The notes beneath the pieces were generated by a model. It did no database searches, was not told where the DNA came from, and saw nothing but the letters and a program-made list of their open reading frames with translations. DNA of 64,000 bases, from the NCBI GenBank assembly GCA_964632435.1, contig CAZWEJ010000001.1:29859-93858 (forward strand), in the 5' to 3' direction. The position numbers were made by a program, and so were the translations under genes. Of this stretch, positions 48,961-57,652 are shown one piece after another. This DNA is from CAZWEJ01 sp964632435 (GTDB lineage Bacteria > Patescibacteriota > Saccharimonadia > UBA4664 > SCTI01). Every line of letters begins with the position of its first letter. The first letter of the stretch is position 1.

Positions 48961-48976
48961 TCGCGGTTGGGGGGTT
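48943..48976. terminator. bidirectional terminator hairpin between convergent genes
   Basis: AACCCCCCAAC (48943-48953) pairs perfectly with GTTGGGGGGTT (48966-48976). The stop codons of both converging genes (TAG at 48958-48960; TAA on the minus strand at 48957-48959) lie in its loop. Confidence 0.75.
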
Positions 48977-49430
48977 CAATATTTTTGGGTCTGCTGGAGA
49001 CCTTGAATTTGATCGGCTCATGGTCCGGGTCTGAGATGTCCCCGACCACATAGTGTAAGTGAAGGTGTTCGACGCTGCCACCGTTGAAGCGCATGTCGCC
49101 GCTACGCGCAACTAGTGCTTCTGAAGCGGTCTTGTATTCCTTCTTTATGAACTTAAGGACTCTAAAAAGCGCAGCTCCTTCTTCGTCAGTGCACTCGCTC
49201 AATGACCTGATGTGCCTCTTAGGCACAATAAGTAGGTGCAGGGACGCCCCCTTGTACGGAAAGTCGTTCTGCGTAACGTACCACAGGTCGCTTTGGATAC
49301 AGATCGGATGAATATGGTTTTGCTGGAAGTGCTCTGGACAGAATACACAGATCCCATCCTTTTCCAGCTGCTCCATTTTGCGCAACTGTTCGGGAGTACG
49401 TGCGGCTTCAAAGAAGTAGAGCGGAGTCAT
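48957..49430 (-). CDS. HIT-family (histidine triad) protein
   Basis: 157 aa. HIT motif HLHLHYV near residue 121 with the nucleotide-binding region upstream (LHLLIVPKRH). A CVFC pair near residue 28 suggests a zinc site with a histidine further on. Family members hydrolyse dinucleoside polyphosphates or AMP conjugates. Start overlaps the stop of the DHFR gene (ATGA), so it is the last gene of the thyA operon. Confidence 0.85.
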   Translation of the reverse strand: MTPLYFFEAARTPEQLRKMEQLEKDGICVFCPEHFQQNHIHPICIQSDLWYVTQNDFPYKGASLHLLIVPKRHIRSLSECTDEEGAALFRVLKFIKKEYKTASEALVARSGDMRFNGGSVEHLHLHYVVGDISDPDHEPIKFKVSSRPKNIEPPNRD

Positions 49431-49930
49431 TGACGAATCCTTTCATACTCAATAAACCTGTACTCGCAGTCATTTTGAAAAAACAACTTTGATTCGGTTC
49501 TTACTCGCCATTGGTCTTTTGGGATAAGAGGGAATCGAGAGTCACCCGAAAAGCTGTCCTCGACCCGCGTCAAATAGATTTCATCAGCCAAGCTAATTGC
49601 CTGGCCGTAGATCTCTTCGCCACCAATGACGAATACCTGCCTTCCCGGAGGAGTTGATTCGATCGCTGTCGCAATTGCTTGTTCCAGCGTCCGGCAAACC
49701 AATACGCCTGGCACGGAGCTCATCGTCCTGCTGACAACCACGTTAAGACGTTTTGGTAGTGGTTTTGATTTCTCGGGTAGGGATTCGTAAGTCTTTCGAC
49801 CCATGATTACGGCATGACCCTCTGTCAACTCCCTGAACTTCTTTAGATCATCTGGGATGTGCCATGGTAGCTTGCCATTTAGCCCAATTACGTTGTTACT
49901 GCTAACTGCTACCACTATCGCGACGGTCAT
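49427..49930 (-). CDS. folA: dihydrofolate reductase
   Basis: 167 aa. (N)GKLPWHIPDDLKKFRELT with the catalytic acidic residue, GRKTYESLP and VIGGEEIYGQA are diagnostic. Regenerates tetrahydrofolate used by ThyA. Overlaps thyA stop by four bases. Confidence 0.93.
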   Translation of the reverse strand: MTVAIVVAVSSNNVIGLNGKLPWHIPDDLKKFRELTEGHAVIMGRKTYESLPEKSKPLPKRLNVVVSRTMSSVPGVLVCRTLEQAIATAIESTPPGRQVFVIGGEEIYGQAISLADEIYLTRVEDSFSGDSRFPLIPKDQWRVRTESKLFFQNDCEYRFIEYERIRQ

Positions 49931-50835
49931 ACTGATACCGGTATCCCGGGGATTGCGGGATGGGGATCGTAGTCTTGCAAAACGAAGTGCTCCTTCCGGA
50001 AGTCGTGAATATCAGTGACATTCTTACCTTCATCACTCAACTCAAGAGTGGGAAGCCTTCTTGGCTCTCTTGAAAGCATTTGACCAACTGCATCAAGCTG
50101 ATTTTCGAAAATATGCGCATAACTAAGAATGTGAATGAACTCAACCAGAGGGTATCCGGTCAAGTGTTCGATCATCAATGCCAGCGCTGCGTACTGTGCC
50201 AGATTCGATGGTAGCCCGATTGGGGTATCGGAAGACCTTTGCCAATGCTCTACGTAAAGGCCACCATCAATTACGACCGCATGAACCCATCCGTGACAGG
50301 GAGCAATCGTATTCCGAGACTTAACTCCGTCTTCACGGTGATTGAATACAGGGATCCATGGGCTCACAAAAGCCGTCTTGTCGTCAGGGAGATCTCTCAG
50401 CTTCTTGATGAAGTGAGGAAATTGATCAAACCCCTCTTCAGTGGGGTCGTCAGATGTGGTGAAATGTCGGAAGGAATGACCGTATGATCCTGGCCCCAAG
50501 TCACCTGGAGTAAGTCCGCGGGATAGACACTTATCTTCAGTTGCCCACGGCCCCCACCAAGGACAACCAAACTCTTCGAATTCATCTAGAGTTCTTGCAC
50601 CGTTGATCATGGCGCAAAGTTCACCAATTGCCATTGGGAAGATCTTTGTCATATCTCTTTCAGTGATGACCGGAAGCCCATGTTCAGCTGGAAAGCGCAT
50701 GGTAAGCGCCATAGACGCAAGTGCGTATCCACCTTGCTTAGCAGGTGTCCTGATCCCGTAATCACGGATATACCGCAGTACATTGCGGTACTCAAGGCTG
50801 AACCTTCTTTCTCTGGGTGGGAGGTATTCAGGCAT
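49927..50835 (-). CDS. thyA: thymidylate synthase (ThyA type)
   Basis: 302 aa. Active-site Cys in APCHGW, the dUMP-binding QRSSDTPIGLPSNLAQYA motif with its Asp and Asn, and the HIFENQLD segment (usual DxHIYxNH). AAGAAAGG precedes the ATG. It makes dTMP from dUMP; with folA, the HIT gene and the deaminase on the other strand it forms a compact pyrimidine cluster. Confidence 0.92.
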   Translation of the reverse strand: MPEYLPPRERRFSLEYRNVLRYIRDYGIRTPAKQGGYALASMALTMRFPAEHGLPVITERDMTKIFPMAIGELCAMINGARTLDEFEEFGCPWWGPWATEDKCLSRGLTPGDLGPGSYGHSFRHFTTSDDPTEEGFDQFPHFIKKLRDLPDDKTAFVSPWIPVFNHREDGVKSRNTIAPCHGWVHAVVIDGGLYVEHWQRSSDTPIGLPSNLAQYAALALMIEHLTGYPLVEFIHILSYAHIFENQLDAVGQMLSREPRRLPTLELSDEGKNVTDIHDFRKEHFVLQDYDPHPAIPGIPVSV

Positions 50836-50881
50836 TTGAACCTTTCTTGTCGGGTACTCTTTCTCACCTAAAGCTTTTTGA

Positions 50882-50923
50882 AGAATACCATCTGTTGACA
50901 GATTGAGTCAAAACCGGTATTAT
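50882..50923. promoter_or_regulatory. overlapping divergent promoters of thyA (-) and rplJ (+)
   Basis: Plus strand: TTGACA (50895-50900), 17 bases, TATTAT (50918-50923). Minus strand: TTGACT (50911-50906), 18 bases, TATTCT (50887-50882). Both -35 boxes sit in one inverted repeat, TTGAC-AGATTGA-GTCAA (50895-50911), so polymerase can occupy only one side at a time. Confidence 0.65.
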
Positions 50924-50934
50924 TCTACAAGATT

Positions 50935-51036
50935 ACTGAAGACCGGAGCAGCCAAAAGCTTAATTCGCTCCCGAGGTAAGACAACAGCGAATATAATCGC
51001 AAAGTCTAACGTCTTCGGCTAATCGCCGAATTTTTT
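50935..51036 (+). promoter_or_regulatory. rplJ leader with terminator-type attenuator (L10-type)
   Basis: The leader of about 120 bases ends in a clear terminator: TTCGGC (51014-51019), loop TAATC, GCCGAA (51025-51030), then TTTTTTG. The upstream part (50935-51013) is rich in purine-kinked short helices as in L10 leaders, but its fold was not worked out. By position and design it is probably the L10(L12)-responsive attenuator known ahead of rplJ in many bacteria. The rplJ ribosome site GGAGGA follows at 51043-51048. Confidence 0.65.
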
Positions 51037-51054
51037 GTTTTTGGAGGACGCCAC

Positions 51055-51585
51055 ATGGCAATTACCCGACAACGTAAAGAAGAGAACGTTGCTCAACTAC
51101 AAGATCAACTAAGCCAGCTTAAGCTGATGGTCATGACAGACTATCGTGGTTTAACTGTGCCCGAGATCAATGAGCTACGAGCAAATCTGCGCGCAGAAGG
51201 CATAACCTATAGCGTTACCAAAAACACTTTGCTTCGAATAGCAGCAAAAAACACCGAAAACTTAGCGGATATTGACCCTTCAACCTTTGTTGGTCCGATG
51301 GCGCTAGCCATCTCGACAGAGGATGAAGTAGCACCCGCGAGAGTTGTATTCCAGTACGCTAAGCAGCACGATGCTCTTGAGATCGTCGGCGCTGTGACTG
51401 GCGACGGTAAGGTGTTAACCCCAGCCGAGGTTAAGGCGCTAGCCACATTGCCAACTCGCGAGCAGCTCATTGCTCAGGTTGTTGGAACGATTGCAGCACC
51501 ACTTAGTGGCCTTGTTGGAGTTATGGGTGCCAATGTCCGAGGCATTGTTACCGTGCTCAACGTAATTAAAGAATCAAAAGAATAA
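51055..51585 (+). CDS. rplJ: 50S ribosomal protein L10 (uL10)
   Basis: 176 aa. (L)MVMTDYRGLTVPEINELRANLR and (S)VTKNTLLRIA segments are typical; the C-terminal helix binds L7/L12 dimers. Follows its attenuator leader; rplL starts ten bases later. Confidence 0.96.
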   Translation: MAITRQRKEENVAQLQDQLSQLKLMVMTDYRGLTVPEINELRANLRAEGITYSVTKNTLLRIAAKNTENLADIDPSTFVGPMALAISTEDEVAPARVVFQYAKQHDALEIVGAVTGDGKVLTPAEVKALATLPTREQLIAQVVGTIAAPLSGLVGVMGANVRGIVTVLNVIKESKE

Positions 51586-51595
51586 GGAGTAAATC

Positions 51596-52024
51596 ATGGC
51601 AGAAGAGACAAACACTGCAGTAGAAGAGAAGAAAGAAGTTCCTGCTAAGTTTAAAGACTTGGTAGAGCAGATCGACAAGCTTAGCGTCCTTGAGCTTAGC
51701 GAGCTAGTTAAGGTTCTTGAGGACCATTACGGCGTATCAGCCGCAGCTCCGATGGCCGTAGCCGCAGCTCCAGCAGCTGGTGGTGGCGACGAAGCTGGTG
51801 GTGGAGAAGAGAAGAGCTCTTACACCGTAGTATTGGCAGCAGCCGGAGATCAGAAGATCAACGTTATTAAGGCTGTTCGTGAGCTTACCGGACAGGGTCT
51901 TGCTGAGAGTAAGGCACTTGTTGATGGCGCACCTAAGCCAATCAAAGAGAACGTTCCAAAGGCTGAGGCCGATGAAGCTAAGGCAGCTCTTGAAGCAGCC
52001 GGCGCAACTGTTGAGCTTCAGTAA
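51596..52024 (+). CDS. rplL: 50S ribosomal protein L7/L12 (bL12)
   Basis: 142 aa, with about 17 additional acidic N-terminal residues. N-terminal dimerisation helices, an Ala/Gly-rich hinge (about residues 48-75), and the C-terminal domain with (K)INVIKAVRELTGQGLAESKALVDGAPK. Recruits translation GTPases. Confidence 0.96.
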   Translation: MAEETNTAVEEKKEVPAKFKDLVEQIDKLSVLELSELVKVLEDHYGVSAAAPMAVAAAPAAGGGDEAGGGEEKSSYTVVLAAAGDQKINVIKAVRELTGQGLAESKALVDGAPKPIKENVPKAEADEAKAALEAAGATVELQ

Positions 52025-52040
52025 GCCCAATACTTTGACG

Positions 52041-52073
52041 TATTACCCACAACGTGTTTGAATAAGGGTAATC
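52041..52073 (+). promoter_or_regulatory. inverted repeat after rplL
   Basis: ATTACCC (52041-52047) pairs with GGGTAAT (52067-52073) across a 19-base loop. No T-run follows, so it may be a processing or stability element or weak terminator. Confidence 0.35.
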
Positions 52074-52103
52074 TGATAAACCAAAACACAAGGAATTCGA
52101 CCG

Positions 52104-52613
52104 ATGGCCGATATTGCCGATAAACAACTCAAAACGCTCAAAAAGCTAATCGAGCAGGCAGAAACAAACCTTGCAGGAGCCAAAGAGCTTCTAGCCAGTC
52201 TTGTTGGAGATGACGATATGATTGCGCCAACGCAATCAGCTCCTTTGAGTGGCAAAATCATCGAAGGCCAATTTGACGGACAGAACATGGTTGGCCCGGA
52301 CGGGAAACTGTATCCAGTCCCAGCCAACTATGCTTCGAAGTCAAAGCTGGTTCAAGGTGATGGCCTGAAGCTTACGATCGGAGATGATGGGGCCTTTCTT
52401 TATAAGCAAATTTCTCCAATTCATCGACGTAAGATCATTGGCACTCTAAATCTTAAAGATGGCCAGTATTATGTTGAGGCTTCTGGCCACGATTACCGCG
52501 TTCTTTTTGCCTCGGTTACTTATTACAAGGCACAGCCAGGCGATCAAGTCACGATTGTTATTCCGGATGAAGGCGATGCCGACTGGGCAGCAATCGAGGC
52601 CGTTCTAGCTTAA
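52104..52613 (+). CDS. hypothetical protein
   Basis: 169 aa. A helical, probably coiled-coil N-terminus (residues 1-35), then a beta-rich region (KIIEGQFDGQNMVGPDGKLYPVP..., residues about 50-150) and an acidic end. Soluble. AAGGAAT precedes the ATG. Located between rplL and dnaX. No family recognised. Confidence 0.7.
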   Translation: MADIADKQLKTLKKLIEQAETNLAGAKELLASLVGDDDMIAPTQSAPLSGKIIEGQFDGQNMVGPDGKLYPVPANYASKSKLVQGDGLKLTIGDDGAFLYKQISPIHRRKIIGTLNLKDGQYYVEASGHDYRVLFASVTYYKAQPGDQVTIVIPDEGDADWAAIEAVLA

Positions 52614-52645
52614 AACTCAAGCTAGCGCACTTATTTCAATCGGCG

Positions 52646-52651
52646 TATACT
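52646..52651 (+). promoter_or_regulatory. -10 box ahead of dnaX
   Basis: TATACT at 52646-52651, about 30 bases ahead of the dnaX ribosome site (GGGGG). No convincing -35. Confidence 0.35.
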
Positions 52652-52685
52652 ATAGGGTAATAGTAATGCTTGTGGGGGTTACCTG

Positions 52686-54161
52686 GTGTCAGATCTGGCG
52701 CTGTACCGCAAATACCGCAGTCAAAGTTTTGATGCGGTTATAGGCCAACCGCACGTAGTCGATACACTCAAGTCGGCTATTAAAAACGATCGCTTGAGCC
52801 ATGCCTACCTATTTACCGGACCTCGTGGAACCGGCAAAACGTCTGTTGCAAGGTTGCTTGCTCGAGCTGCCAACTGTACAGATCCCGATCCCGCCGTTCG
52901 ACCATGTGGTAAATGCGAAAACTGCAAGATTGAGATTGGAAGTCACCTTGATCTTATAGAGATTGATGCCGCCAGTAACCGTGGAATTGATGATGCACGC
53001 GCCCTTCGAGAAAAAATAACCAGCGCGCCATCGATTGGTCGATACAAAGTTTACATCATCGATGAGGTCCATATGCTTACTACTGAGGCATTTAATGCGC
53101 TACTCAAGACGCTAGAGGAGCCTCCGTCTCATGCGATGTTTATTATGGCTACAACTGAGTTCCACAAACTGCCAGAGACTATTGTCTCGCGAACCCAGCG
53201 GTTTAGCTTTAAGCCGATTGACTCAGATTCAATCCAGAGCCACATCAAAGAAATTGCCAAGAAAGAGAAGATTGATATAACAGATGATGCGATTGAGATC
53301 ATCGCTATCAGCAGTCGCGGAGGATTTAGAGATGCAATTAGCTTGCTCGATCAAGCTGCAAACAGCGGACAGACTCCACTAGATGCGGCTGTGGTTCGAG
53401 ATTTATTGGGCCATGGAGACCCGAGGGTCCTTCAAGCAATAATAAGTTCGGTTGAGAATATGGACACGCCGGGGTTGCTTAAAAACCTTGATGAAGCTTG
53501 GCAGACAGGAGTCCAGCCGGGTCAACTCACAAGGCAGTTAATTGATTCGTGGAGACTCAAAATTCGCCAGTCGGCAGAAAAAGAGGAGGATTCTAGAAAG
53601 ATCCAGCGGTCGGTAGTAGCAATAGAGACGCTCATCCCAGTTCTAAAAACAAATTGGCCAGAACTAGCTCTCGAAGCAGCTCTTGTAAAACTCTCAACCG
53701 GCACAGTTGACTCAACCATTTTCAAAAAACCAATTACCAGTTTAGCTCCATCGGTAATCAAATCTAAGCCGCTGCCCGAGAAGTCAGCCGATAAATCTGC
53801 GAGCCCGCCCGCCCCTCAACCCACTGGACAGCCCTCGGGTGATCTATGGATAAAGGCTTTAACTCAGATAAAGCAGAAGAACAATCCTTTGTACGCATTG
53901 CTCAGGTCTTCAGTCTCAGTCCATTTTGAAGGCGATGAGGTGATAATGGGCTGCCGATTTATTTTCCATCGCGACCGAATCAAAGAGGCCAAGAATATGC
54001 AGCTAATTGAGCAGACATTAGCAAGAGTCTATGGCCGAAAATATAAGGTTCTGGTTCAATTAGAGTCAAAGCCTAGCCAAACAACGCCAAAGGTAGATCC
54101 ATCGGCAGAACTCATGAGCTCAGCGCTGGAGATATTGGGCGGAGAGGTAATTCATGACTGA
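52686..54161 (+). CDS. dnaX: DNA polymerase III subunit gamma/tau
   Basis: 491 aa, GTG start after GTGGGGGTTACCTG. AAA+ domain with P-loop GPRGTGKT, zinc module (CTDPDPAVRPCGKCENC), Walker B (IDEVHML) and sensor region. A Pro/Ser-rich linker near residue 355-390 leads to a C-terminal tau-like domain. No A-rich slippery site in the right phase was seen, so one product is expected. Eight-base overlap with dnaB. Confidence 0.93.
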   Translation: MSDLALYRKYRSQSFDAVIGQPHVVDTLKSAIKNDRLSHAYLFTGPRGTGKTSVARLLARAANCTDPDPAVRPCGKCENCKIEIGSHLDLIEIDAASNRGIDDARALREKITSAPSIGRYKVYIIDEVHMLTTEAFNALLKTLEEPPSHAMFIMATTEFHKLPETIVSRTQRFSFKPIDSDSIQSHIKEIAKKEKIDITDDAIEIIAISSRGGFRDAISLLDQAANSGQTPLDAAVVRDLLGHGDPRVLQAIISSVENMDTPGLLKNLDEAWQTGVQPGQLTRQLIDSWRLKIRQSAEKEEDSRKIQRSVVAIETLIPVLKTNWPELALEAALVKLSTGTVDSTIFKKPITSLAPSVIKSKPLPEKSADKSASPPAPQPTGQPSGDLWIKALTQIKQKNNPLYALLRSSVSVHFEGDEVIMGCRFIFHRDRIKEAKNMQLIEQTLARVYGRKYKVLVQLESKPSQTTPKVDPSAELMSSALEILGGEVIHD

Positions 54162-55557
54162 AAAAGCTAAACAGGCAAAGACAACAAAAAACGCTCCCAA
54201 GAATGTTAAGGTAGACCCCGCTAATCTGCCTCCGCATAATCTTGAGGCCGAGGCAGGCCTTTTAGGCGGCATCCTTGTTGATAAGGAAGCCTTGATTAAG
54301 GTTGCCGACATTGTGAATCCGTATGACTTCTACATGGACCGAAACGGCGTCATCTTTAATGCCATGATTACTCTTTACGAAGCTCGTCAACCTATCGACC
54401 TACTTACACTCTCTAACAAGCTCGAAGAAATGAAGGAGCTTGATCGCGTTGGTGGCGCAGTTTACCTTACCGAATTGGTTGAGCAGGTCCCAACTGCAGC
54501 CCACGTGGCTCATTATGCGAACATTGTGGCACATAAGGCCACCTTGCGCCGACTAATTGGAGCGGCTAGTGAGATTGCAAGCCTAGGACATGATGAGGGC
54601 TCTCCGCTTGATGGGCTCCTAGACCAGGCCGAGCAGACACTATTTGGCGTTTCTCAAAAGCATCTCAAGCAGAACTTCATTCCCATCAGCTCTGTTCTAG
54701 CAGAGTCTTTTGATAGGCTTGATGAACTCCATCGCGATAAAAACAGTCTTCGAGGTGTTCCAACGGGGTTCAAGGCGCTTGATGGCGTACTGGCAGGTTT
54801 GCAGAAATCTGACCTAATCATTCTTGCAGCCCGACCAAGTATGGGTAAAACTACCTTAGCCTTGAATATTGCTCATCATGTTGCAGTTAAGGAAGGCATT
54901 CCGGTAGGTGTTTTCTCACTTGAGATGGGCAAGGAGCAGCTTATTGATCGTCTGCTAGCGGCAGAATCAGGGATTGATGCCTGGAAGTTAAGAAATGCCC
55001 GCTTAGAAGATGACGACTTCCCTAAGCTTACCGATGCTATGGCGGCACTCAACGAAGCACCTATTTTTATTGATGACTCTGCCACCACAAATATTATGGA
55101 GATGCGTACCAAGGCGCGACGTCTTCAAAGTGAACACGATCTTGGATTAATAGTAATCGACTACCTGCAGCTTATCAGTAGCCGCAAAACCGGTGGTTCG
55201 GATAATCGCGTTCAAGAAGTCTCTGAAATTTCTCGTGGCCTTAAAGGTCTAGCTCGTGAGTTAAACGTCCCAGTTCTGGCTCTAAGCCAGCTATCTCGTA
55301 GCGTTGAGTCTAGAACTCCTCCAGTGCCTCAGCTATCTGACTTGCGTGAATCCGGCTCAATCGAGCAAGATGCTGACGTTGTAATGTTTATTTACAGAGA
55401 AGACTATTACAAGCGTGATGAATCAGAACAGCCAGGTATTGCTCAAGTTCTGGTCCAGAAGCATAGAAATGGTCCAACCGGCGTTGTTGACCTATTCTTC
55501 CATCCAGAGTACACGCTCTTCCGGGATGTTGATCGGGCTCATGCCCAGATGATGTAG
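54154..55557 (+). CDS. dnaB: replicative DNA helicase DnaB
   Basis: 467 aa. N-terminal primase-interaction domain (PPHNLEAEAGLLGG) and RecA-like domain with Walker A (ARPSMGKTT) and Walker B (LIVIDYLQLI). The ...ELNVPVLALSQLSRSVE motif is conserved. No intein. The CHC2-finger gene at 10894 is unrelated in location. Confidence 0.95.
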   Translation: MTEKAKQAKTTKNAPKNVKVDPANLPPHNLEAEAGLLGGILVDKEALIKVADIVNPYDFYMDRNGVIFNAMITLYEARQPIDLLTLSNKLEEMKELDRVGGAVYLTELVEQVPTAAHVAHYANIVAHKATLRRLIGAASEIASLGHDEGSPLDGLLDQAEQTLFGVSQKHLKQNFIPISSVLAESFDRLDELHRDKNSLRGVPTGFKALDGVLAGLQKSDLIILAARPSMGKTTLALNIAHHVAVKEGIPVGVFSLEMGKEQLIDRLLAAESGIDAWKLRNARLEDDDFPKLTDAMAALNEAPIFIDDSATTNIMEMRTKARRLQSEHDLGLIVIDYLQLISSRKTGGSDNRVQEVSEISRGLKGLARELNVPVLALSQLSRSVESRTPPVPQLSDLRESGSIEQDADVVMFIYREDYYKRDESEQPGIAQVLVQKHRNGPTGVVDLFFHPEYTLFRDVDRAHAQMM

Positions 55558-55559
55558 AC

Positions 55560-55588
55560 TTTACACCGGAGTGCTAACCGGTTATGCT
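55560..55588 (+). promoter_or_regulatory. promoter of the glycosylation operon
   Basis: TTTACA (55560-55565), 17 bases, TATGCT (55583-55588), starting right after the dnaB stop. Confidence 0.55.
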
Positions 55589-55613
55589 TAAAATAACGTA
55601 ATAGAGAGAAAAG

Positions 55614-56105
55614 TTGGCAAAAACAAAACCCTCAACCTCGGGGCAAGTAGCAAGATTTGCTTCGGTCGGAGTGATGAATACAGTTATCGACTACGTGATC
55701 TTTATAGGGCTCACTAGGATATTCTCAATACCTTTAGATAGGGTATGGATTGCCAAGCTGGTTTCGGGCTCTGTGGCTATGATCAACAGCTTCTATTTCA
55801 ATCGAACCTGGGTATTTAATAAGGGTAATTCGAAACATCCTGGTCAACAGTTTGCGAGATTCTTGATTTCTACATTGGTTGCCGTATATGTAATTCAACT
55901 AGGGCTAGTTCAGTTTTTCTCTAGTGAGTTTCAATTCTTTGGCAAGTTAGCCTACCAAATTCTCGAAGCAATTGGGCTCACGAGTTTAGTTCCGTCGCTA
56001 CTTACCGAGGCATTTACTATCAAAACAGTAGCGTTTGGCTTGGCGACTGTTGCCAGCATGACTTGGAACTTCGTTCTGTATAAGCTATGGGCGTTTAAAG
56101 AATAA
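55614..56105 (+). CDS. GtrA-family membrane protein
   Basis: 163 aa, TTG start with GAGAGAAAAG upstream. QVARFASVGVMNTVIDYVIF at the N-terminus and the (N)SFYFNRTWVF motif are GtrA signatures; four membrane segments. GtrA proteins are thought to move or hold polyprenyl-linked sugars. First gene of an operon with three glycosyltransferase genes. Confidence 0.85.
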   Translation: MAKTKPSTSGQVARFASVGVMNTVIDYVIFIGLTRIFSIPLDRVWIAKLVSGSVAMINSFYFNRTWVFNKGNSKHPGQQFARFLISTLVAVYVIQLGLVQFFSSEFQFFGKLAYQILEAIGLTSLVPSLLTEAFTIKTVAFGLATVASMTWNFVLYKLWAFKE

Positions 56106-57652
56106 TGAAGTCCTGGCTCTACAAGCACAGATTGAAGCTGAGTGTGGCATTTATTTTGTTGCTCGCTGCTTTTATGCGGTTCTACCAACTTGATTCTTTG
56201 CCACCAGGTCTGCACCCGGATGAGGCCGCAAATGGACTCGATGTCTTCAAGATCTTGGAGCAACATGACTTTCGTCCTTTCTATAGCACAAATGGCGGTA
56301 GGGAAGCACTGTTTTTCTACCTGCAATCTATTGGTGTATTAATTTTTGACAACACAATCCTTGGCTTAAGAGTCGCACCGGCCTTATTGGGAACTCTAGC
56401 GGTTGGTGCAGTTTATCTTTGGGCATCTAGTTGGTTTGGAAGACGAGCCGGTTTGATTGCGGCACTATTGATGGCGGTTACACCATGGGCAGTAATAATC
56501 TCTCGCGATGGTTTCCGTGCCGGCATGATCATGTTGATAGTGCCATTAACGCTCTGGCTTTTCACTAAATCTTTCCAAACTAACAAGAAGATATGGTTTG
56601 CATTAGCCGGGATTAGTCTTGGTCTTGGGTTCTACACCTACATTGCATACAGAATGTTGCCGGTTGCGTTGGTGGCCATTGCTCTATATATACTTATTTT
56701 CCGCCGCGGGTGGATAGGCAAATGGTGGAAGAGCTTATCTTTGAGTGCTTTAACATTAATTATTACCCTCATTCCAATCGGCATATATGCAGTTCAGCAT
56801 CCCGCAGACATCGCTGGTCGTCCAGGTGGAGTCAGCTTCACTAACCCCGATTTGAACGATGGGAAGCCGGTTCAAACCCTTCTAGACACCACCTTTAAAA
56901 CAGCTTTGATGTTCAATATATCTGGGGACGAGAATTATCGACACAATCTTGGCGGGCAGCCGGCTTTCAACATCTTTATAGGGATAATGTTCTTGCTTGG
57001 CATTATTGTGGCTTTGGCAAGAATCAAGCGTCTTTCCTACTTTGCTTTGCTCATGGTTTTTGGCGCAATGCTCCTCCCAGAGGTGCTTACGGCTGAGGGA
57101 ATTCCGCACTTCTTACGAGCGATTGGAGCTCTACCCGCTGCAGTGGTTTTAGCAGCTATTGGCATTACATATTTGCTCTCGAAGTGGTATCAAACATTCC
57201 CATTAAACTCGGTTGCTAGAACCAGTGGGGCAGTGGCAGTTGCATTCCTACTAGCACTTACCGTCTACCAGGGTTACGTTGCCTACTTCGTCGCTTGGGC
57301 TAACGCAACCGAGACTTATGACGCGTATGCCGAAGATGCAGTGGAGATGGCAAAGTTTTATAACAATAATGGTTTTAATGGCAAGAGATACGCTGTCTCG
57401 GGCGATTACTCAATGCAAACTGTGAACTATCTAACCCACGGTAAGGCCAACTACGAGCTGGTAAACCCTTCAAATGTAGATCAAATTGCACTCGATCCAG
57501 GTACGTCTAAAGAATTCACAATCTTTGTAAATGATAAGGAGAAGGTTGTTAAGAGGCTACAGTTGAAGTTCCCTGAAGGCCAGCTTAGCCCATACTACTC
57601 TTCATTTACCGGAGAAGAATTGTTTGTTGTTTATACCGTTAAAGCTAAATGA
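56105..57652 (+). CDS. GT39/ArnT-like membrane glycosyltransferase
   Basis: 515 aa. About 10-12 membrane segments with the catalytic acidic pair in the first outer loop (LHPDEAANGLD, near residue 40). This is the plan of polyprenyl-phosphate-sugar transferases (PMT/ArnT). The C-terminal 100 residues form a soluble outer domain. Overlaps gtrA by one base and the next gene by four. Confidence 0.8.
   Translation: MKSWLYKHRLKLSVAFILLLAAFMRFYQLDSLPPGLHPDEAANGLDVFKILEQHDFRPFYSTNGGREALFFYLQSIGVLIFDNTILGLRVAPALLGTLAVGAVYLWASSWFGRRAGLIAALLMAVTPWAVIISRDGFRAGMIMLIVPLTLWLFTKSFQTNKKIWFALAGISLGLGFYTYIAYRMLPVALVAIALYILIFRRGWIGKWWKSLSLSALTLIITLIPIGIYAVQHPADIAGRPGGVSFTNPDLNDGKPVQTLLDTTFKTALMFNISGDENYRHNLGGQPAFNIFIGIMFLLGIIVALARIKRLSYFALLMVFGAMLLPEVLTAEGIPHFLRAIGALPAAVVLAAIGITYLLSKWYQTFPLNSVARTSGAVAVAFLLALTVYQGYVAYFVAWANATETYDAYAEDAVEMAKFYNNNGFNGKRYAVSGDYSMQTVNYLTHGKANYELVNPSNVDQIALDPGTSKEFTIFVNDKEKVVKRLQLKFPEGQLSPYYSSFTGEELFVVYTVKAK

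Noticed and set aside
53570..53592. Programmed frameshift site in dnaX
   Set aside because: The A-rich run is not in the phase of an A-AAA-AAG slippery heptamer, and no downstream hairpin is evident.
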